Positions 13,516-17,219 of a stretch of 17,219 nt of DNA are shown piece by piece. Numbering within the stretch: the first letter of the stretch is position 1; every line of letters begins with the position of its first letter. Both the position numbers and the translations under genes were made by a program. The notes beneath the pieces were generated by a model, which was not told the origin of the DNA, searched no databases, and worked only from the letters and a program-made list of their open reading frames with translations. The DNA is from Croceimicrobium sp965658965. GTDB taxonomy: Bacteria; Bacteroidota; Bacteroidia; Flavobacteriales; Schleiferiaceae. The stretch is from positions 1 through 17,219 of the forward strand of contig CBFHVV010000058.1 in assembly GCA_965658965.1 (NCBI GenBank). Reading direction: 5' to 3'.

Positions 13516-15720
13516 TTAATTGGCGACGTCGCTCATAAATTTGATGCGCATAATGCGCAGCTCTTCTTCGCTGTAATCTCCGTCAAACTCTTCGTAGGCT
13601 AGGCCTAAGTCATCAGACTCTGCCTCCATAAAGTAATCATGAATTTCTTCAACCTGATCTTCATCAAGCATATCTTCAATTACATAGCTCAGATTTATTT
13701 TGGTACCCGATTGAACGATATGCTCAATTTCGGTAACAAGCGCTTCCATGCTTAAACCTTTCGCCGCTGCAATATCTTCAAGCGTTAACTTACGATCGGT
13801 ACTCTGGATGATGTAGACTTTTAATCCCGATTTATTTACTACCGATTTAACTAAAAGCCCATCGTCCTTTTCAATGTCGTTGTCTTCTACGTACTTCGCA
13901 ATAAGCTCTAAAAATGGGCCTCCAAATTTCTTGGCCTTGCCTTCACCTACGCCCGAGATCTGCTTTAATTCATCGAGGCTAGTAGGGTAGTGGAGTGCCA
14001 TTTCATTCAAAGAAGGCTCTTGGAAAATGGTGAAAGGCGGTTGTCCTTTACTTTTCGCTACTTTTTTGGTGAGTTCTTTCAGCATATCAAAAAGCTTAGG
14101 ATCGAAGGCTGCTCCAGCTTTTTGGTTGGCAATAATCTCTTCTTGACCAGCCTCTTCCTCGTAGTCATGATCTTCAGCCATCATAAAGGTATAAGGCTCT
14201 TTTAAAAACTCATTGCCTTTGTCTGTCAGTAAAAGGACACCGTATTTTTCGATATCTTTTTTCAAGAAACCATTCACAATAGCTTGTCGAACCACGGCCA
14301 ACCAATGTTTTTCGTCTTGATCAGCTCCTTGACCGTATTGTTTCAGTTCTTGAACTTTATATTGTTTGAGTATAGACCCTAATTTACCAATAAGCGTATC
14401 TACAACCGATTTTGCTTTAAAGCGCTGATGGGTTGCCTTAACGGTTTCTAAAACCAGTTTTAAATCTTCTTTACCATCAAACATTTTGCGGGGATGCAGA
14501 GAGTTGTCGTCGTTTTGCGCACCCGGGCCATTTTCTTCGTCAAACTCTTCGCCAAAATAATGGAGAATAAACTTGCGACGGTTCATGGTGGTTTCTGCGT
14601 AAGCAATTACCTCTTGCAATAGTTGCATGCCTACTTCCTGTTCGGAGACGGGCTTGCCGTTTAAAAATTTCTCTAGTTTCTCTACGTCTTTGTAAGCGTA
14701 ATAAGCAATACAATGTCCTTCTCCGCCATCGCGACCCGCTCGGCCAGTTTCTTGGTAATAACTCTCCAAGCTTTTCGGCATATCGTAATGAATAACAAAG
14801 CGCACATCGGGCTTGTCAATCCCCATTCCAAAAGCAATAGTGGCAACAATTACGTCGGTATCCTCCATCAAGAAGGCATCTTGGTGACGAGAGCGCGTAC
14901 CAGCATCTAGTCCGGCGTGATAAGGAAGCGAACGGATACCATTTACTTGTAAAGTTTGCGCTAACTCTTCCACCCGCTTACGACTGAGGCAATAGATGAT
15001 ACCACTTTTACCGTCCATCTTTTTAATGAATCGAATGATATCGCTATCCACTTTTTTCGTTTTGGGCCTTACCTCATAAAATAAATTGGGGCGATTAAAG
15101 GACGCTTTAAAAACCAGGGCATTTTCCATTCCTAGGTTTTTTTGAATATCACTTTGCACTTTCGGGGTGGCAGTGGCAGTAAGTCCAACAATTGGTTTAC
15201 GACCAATTTTAGTGATAATAGACTTTAGATTGCGATATTCTGGACGGAAGTCGTGTCCCCATTCAGAAATACAATGGGCCTCATCAATCGCATAAAAAGA
15301 TATTTTAACACTTTTAAGGAACTCGATATTATCTTCTTTGGTAAGAGATTCTGGAGCAACATAAAGCAGTTTAGTCACCCCGCTTATCATGTCCGCTTTT
15401 ACCTGTTCGGTTTCTTTTTTGGTTAGGGATGAATTTAAGACGTGTGCAATACCGTGATTATCGGCAAAGCCTCTTAAACTATCCACTTGATTTTTCATTA
15501 GTGCAATAAGGGGAGACACCACAATGGCGGTTCCTTCTTGCATAATAGCGGGGAGTTGATAGCACAATGACTTTCCGCCACCAGTAGGCATGATTACAAA
15601 AGTATCATTGCCTGCTAAAAGATTTTCTATTACTGCCTCTTGATTCCCCTTGAAGCCACTGAAGCCAAAAAACTTCTTTAAGTGCTTTTGCGCTTCTGAA
15701 GACGGTGATGCTAATGCCAC
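13516..15720 (-). CDS. recQ: ATP-dependent DNA helicase RecQ, zinc cysteines absent
   Basis: The product has 734 residues. This 3'-5' DNA helicase acts in recombination and fork repair. Helicase motifs are intact: GFKGNQEAV (motif 0 region, 22-30), MPTGGGKS (Walker A, 44-51), DEAHCISEWGHDFRPEY (146-162, with the aromatic-rich loop), TATATP (181-186), and QETGRAGRDG (323-332). The RQC region follows (about 345-525), an HRDC domain is at about 538-612, and a C-terminal helix-turn-helix like region (LTLEDIAAAKGLSMEAL, 645-661) ends in a strongly acidic tail. The zinc-binding part of RQC, normally with four cysteines, reads TMNRRKFILHYFGEEF followed by GPGAQNDDN and has none. The start is GTG at 15720: no in-frame ATG lies upstream before a stop, and later ATGs would remove motif 0. 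It heads the long minus-strand run. Confidence 0.95.
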   Translation of the reverse strand: MALASPSSEAQKHLKKFFGFSGFKGNQEAVIENLLAGNDTFVIMPTGGGKSLCYQLPAIMQEGTAIVVSPLIALMKNQVDSLRGFADNHGIAHVLNSSLTKKETEQVKADMISGVTKLLYVAPESLTKEDNIEFLKSVKISFYAIDEAHCISEWGHDFRPEYRNLKSIITKIGRKPIVGLTATATPKVQSDIQKNLGMENALVFKASFNRPNLFYEVRPKTKKVDSDIIRFIKKMDGKSGIIYCLSRKRVEELAQTLQVNGIRSLPYHAGLDAGTRSRHQDAFLMEDTDVIVATIAFGMGIDKPDVRFVIHYDMPKSLESYYQETGRAGRDGGEGHCIAYYAYKDVEKLEKFLNGKPVSEQEVGMQLLQEVIAYAETTMNRRKFILHYFGEEFDEENGPGAQNDDNSLHPRKMFDGKEDLKLVLETVKATHQRFKAKSVVDTLIGKLGSILKQYKVQELKQYGQGADQDEKHWLAVVRQAIVNGFLKKDIEKYGVLLLTDKGNEFLKEPYTFMMAEDHDYEEEAGQEEIIANQKAGAAFDPKLFDMLKELTKKVAKSKGQPPFTIFQEPSLNEMALHYPTSLDELKQISGVGEGKAKKFGGPFLELIAKYVEDNDIEKDDGLLVKSVVNKSGLKVYIIQSTDRKLTLEDIAAAKGLSMEALVTEIEHIVQSGTKINLSYVIEDMLDEDQVEEIHDYFMEAESDDLGLAYEEFDGDYSEEELRIMRIKFMSDVAN

Positions 15721-15740
15721 AGTTTCAATTTTAATTTGCC

Positions 15741-15748
15741 TAAATATA
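15741..15748 (-). promoter_or_regulatory. Weak candidate -7 box for the recQ operon
   Basis: On the minus strand this reads TATATTTA, differing from TAnnTTTG in the last base, 20 bases upstream of the GTG start. No clear -33 element is seen. It lies in the 118-base divergent region between recQ and tatC, which must hold the promoter of the recQ run. Confidence 0.25.
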
Positions 15749-15813
15749 CATTAATGCTACGACTAAAAAATAGTGTTTACTAAAAATATCAACCTTCGCA
15801 AGTAAAAAGTTTA

Positions 15814-15821
15814 CACCTTTG
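15814..15821 (+). promoter_or_regulatory. Candidate -7 box for the tatC-lptB unit
   Basis: CACCTTTG matches TAnnTTTG except for the first base, and ends 17 bases before the tatC ATG. A TTG -33 element is not obvious at the expected spacing. It lies in the divergent recQ-tatC gap and would give a very short leader. Confidence 0.35.
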
Positions 15822-15838
15822 CAGTCTAGTTTACTACC

Positions 15839-16669
15839 ATGGCGGAAAGCAATAATGATAACATGTCTTTTTTAGAACATCTTGAAGTGCTGCGTTGGCA
15901 CCTCATTCGTTCTTCTTTTGTTCTAATTACCATGGCTTTAATAGCCTTCTTTGCAAAGAGCATACTTTTCGATGTGATAATTTTTGGCCCCAAACAGCCA
16001 GACTTCATCACCTACGAGGTTTTTTGCAGCATTTCCCGCGAAATTAGTAATACAGAATTGTTCTGCCTTAGTGAAATGCCATTTAAAATATTAAATACTA
16101 AAATGGCAGGTCAATTCAGTATGCATATTTGGGTTTCTCTTATTGCTGGCTTTATTTTGGGCTTTCCCTACATACTTTGGGAGGTATGGCGTTTTATTAA
16201 ACCCGGACTAAAGCCTAGTGAGAAAAGTTACAGCCGCTGGATCTTATTTTTTGGCGGAATTCTTTTCGCCGTAGGAGTTTTATTTGGATATTTTTTGATT
16301 GTTCCGCTTTCCCTACAATTTTTAGGAACTTACTCGGTTAGTAGTGAGATAACAAACTTGATTGACCTACTATCTTACATCTCTACGGTTAGCACTGTTA
16401 CCCTAGCAAGTGGTATTATCTTTGAACTGCCTATAGCGGTGTATTTCTTGGCCAAAACTGGTTTAATTTCCGCAGAGTTTATGCGAACTTATCGTCGTCA
16501 TGCTATTGTCTTAATTTTGGTATTATCGGCGGTTATTACTCCACCAGACATTGCTAGCCAAATATTAGTAGCTGTTCCAGTGCTAATTCTTTACGAGATT
16601 AGTATTAAAATTGCGAAGCGCATTGAGAAAAACCAGGCGAAAAGCTTGTTGCCAAAAAGCAAAAAATAA
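15839..16669 (+). CDS. tatC: Sec-independent protein translocase subunit TatC
   Basis: The product has 276 residues and six predicted membrane helices. TatC is the receptor for twin-arginine signal peptides and, with TatA-type proteins, exports folded proteins. Family landmarks are the cytoplasmic N-terminus MSFLEHLEVLRWHLIRS (9-25), the first periplasmic loop (about 48-92), FPYILWEVWRFIKPGLKPSE (109-128) with E128 at the position of the second signal-binding glutamate, FELPIAVYFLAKTGLI (195-210), and RRHAIVLILVLSAVITPPD (219-237). The N-terminal HLEVLR has valine where most TatC proteins have the second glutamate (HLEELR). The periplasmic loop is longer than in Escherichia coli and contains two cysteines, C63 and C76, which could form a disulfide. 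No tatA lies beside it. An alternative start at M9 exists, but M1 fits the promoter spacing as well. lptB follows after six bases. Confidence 0.95.
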   Translation: MAESNNDNMSFLEHLEVLRWHLIRSSFVLITMALIAFFAKSILFDVIIFGPKQPDFITYEVFCSISREISNTELFCLSEMPFKILNTKMAGQFSMHIWVSLIAGFILGFPYILWEVWRFIKPGLKPSEKSYSRWILFFGGILFAVGVLFGYFLIVPLSLQFLGTYSVSSEITNLIDLLSYISTVSTVTLASGIIFELPIAVYFLAKTGLISAEFMRTYRRHAIVLILVLSAVITPPDIASQILVAVPVLILYEISIKIAKRIEKNQAKSLLPKSKK

Positions 16670-16675
16670 TTGTAC

Positions 16676-17219
16676 ATGAAACTTAGAGCCGAGAGCATAG
16701 TTAAAAAATACCGCAGTCGCACGGTCGTAAAAGGAGTGAGTTTCGAAGTTAATCAGGGTGAAATTGTGGGCCTTCTAGGCCCCAATGGCGCTGGAAAAAC
16801 GACTAGCTTTTATATGGTAGTGGGTTTGATTAAACCCAATGAAGGAAAGGTTTTTATTGATAATGAGGAGATTACTAGCGACCCTATGTATCGCAGAGCG
16901 AAAAAGGGGATTGGCTATTTGGCACAAGAAGCAAGTGTTTTCCGGAAACTAACCGTGGAAGAAAATATTATGGGCGTCTTGCAAATGACCCAGTTGAATA
17001 AATCGCAACAAAAGGAGAAGTTGGAGACACTTTTAGATGAATTTAGCTTGCAACATATCCGCACTAATAGAGGCGATTTGCTATCCGGAGGTGAGCGACG
17101 AAGAACTGAAATTGCGCGGGCTCTGGCAGTAGATCCCAATTTTATTCTTTTGGATGAACCTTTTGCTGGAGTAGACCCTATTGCCGTGGAAGATATTCAA
17201 GGTATTGTAGCTTCTCTTA
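16676..17219 (+). CDS. lptB: LPS export ABC transporter ATP-binding protein LptB (3' end outside the window)
   Basis: The first 181 codons are present from the ATG at 16676. The frame is still open at the window end, and the family has about 240 residues. LptB is the cytoplasmic ATPase of LptB2FG, which extracts lipopolysaccharide from the inner membrane and drives it across the periplasm. Visible motifs are Walker A GPNGAGKTT (35-43), Q84 in YLAQEASVFRKLT (Q-loop), the signature LLSGGERRR (135-143), Walker B FILLDEPFAG (156-165) and the D-loop GVDPIAVEDI (165-174). The GGERRR and DEPFAGVDPIAV wording is typical of LptB and separates it from general ABC ATPases. The H-loop lies outside the window. 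The gene is six bases after tatC and probably co-transcribed with it. Confidence 0.95.
   Translation, partial: MKLRAESIVKKYRSRTVVKGVSFEVNQGEIVGLLGPNGAGKTTSFYMVVGLIKPNEGKVFIDNEEITSDPMYRRAKKGIGYLAQEASVFRKLTVEENIMGVLQMTQLNKSQQKEKLETLLDEFSLQHIRTNRGDLLSGGERRRTEIARALAVDPNFILLDEPFAGVDPIAVEDIQGIVASL

Noticed and set aside
15826..16011. Minus-strand 61-codon frame across the start of tatC
   Set aside because: It overlaps the tatC N-terminus and the divergent promoter region, and its composition is just the complement of the TatC codons.
1..17219. CRISPR array, transposase, integrase, tRNA or rRNA
   Set aside because: No regularly spaced direct repeats, terminal inverted repeats, recombinase motifs or tRNA-like cloverleaf were seen on either strand.

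Overview
The window is chromosomal DNA, most likely from a marine-type Bacteroidetes (Flavobacteriia-like) bacterium. Evidence: genes are AT-rich and tightly packed, without clear Shine-Dalgarno sequences. Upstream regions carry TAnnTTTG-type -7 boxes, which are typical of the Bacteroidetes sigma factor. The protein set also fits: a TSUP carrier with an LAGNGSAIT motif, a small protein with the FDFKPRYY signature beside mutL, a RecQ with a C-terminal helix-turn-helix, and a TatC with a cysteine-containing first periplasmic loop. No phage, transposon, CRISPR array, rRNA or tRNA is visible, and no stretch over 300 bases lacks a gene.

Plus-strand block 1 (1-2706): the tail of a membrane transporter (probably a sodium:solute symporter), an uncharacterised lipoprotein and a secreted M14-type zinc carboxypeptidase. 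All are packed end to end and look co-transcribed. Block 2 (about 2730-4971) has its own promoter and encodes a TauE/SafE-type anion exporter, a SAM-dependent methyltransferase and a ZIP-like metal transporter. Block 3 (about 5100-5870) is a single 2-Cys peroxiredoxin gene with its own promoter and a strong, probably bidirectional, terminator.

Minus-strand block (15720 down to 7111) is one long apparent operon. In transcription order it reads recQ helicase, rfbC epimerase, a GH23 lytic transglycosylase, a small FDFKPRYY membrane protein, mutL, rhomboid protease 1, rhomboid protease 2 and a membrane-anchored endonuclease/exonuclease/phosphatase-fold protein. Five of its junctions are one-base TAATG overlaps, which implies translational coupling. 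Next on the same strand, after a 113-base gap with its own promoter-like box, is an uncharacterised outer-membrane beta-barrel protein that converges on the peroxiredoxin gene.

Divergent from recQ, on the plus strand, are tatC (twin-arginine translocase) and lptB (ATPase of the lipopolysaccharide exporter), the latter cut by the window end.

The window is mostly housekeeping and envelope biology. The observations that most deserve checking are a MutL that has lost the endonuclease motifs, a RecQ that has lost every zinc-ligand cysteine of its RQC domain, a predicted periplasmic EEP-fold domain, two tandem rhomboid proteases coupled to mutL, and missing conserved glutamates in the ZIP and TatC proteins. 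I did not find a convincing undescribed defence or mobile system.
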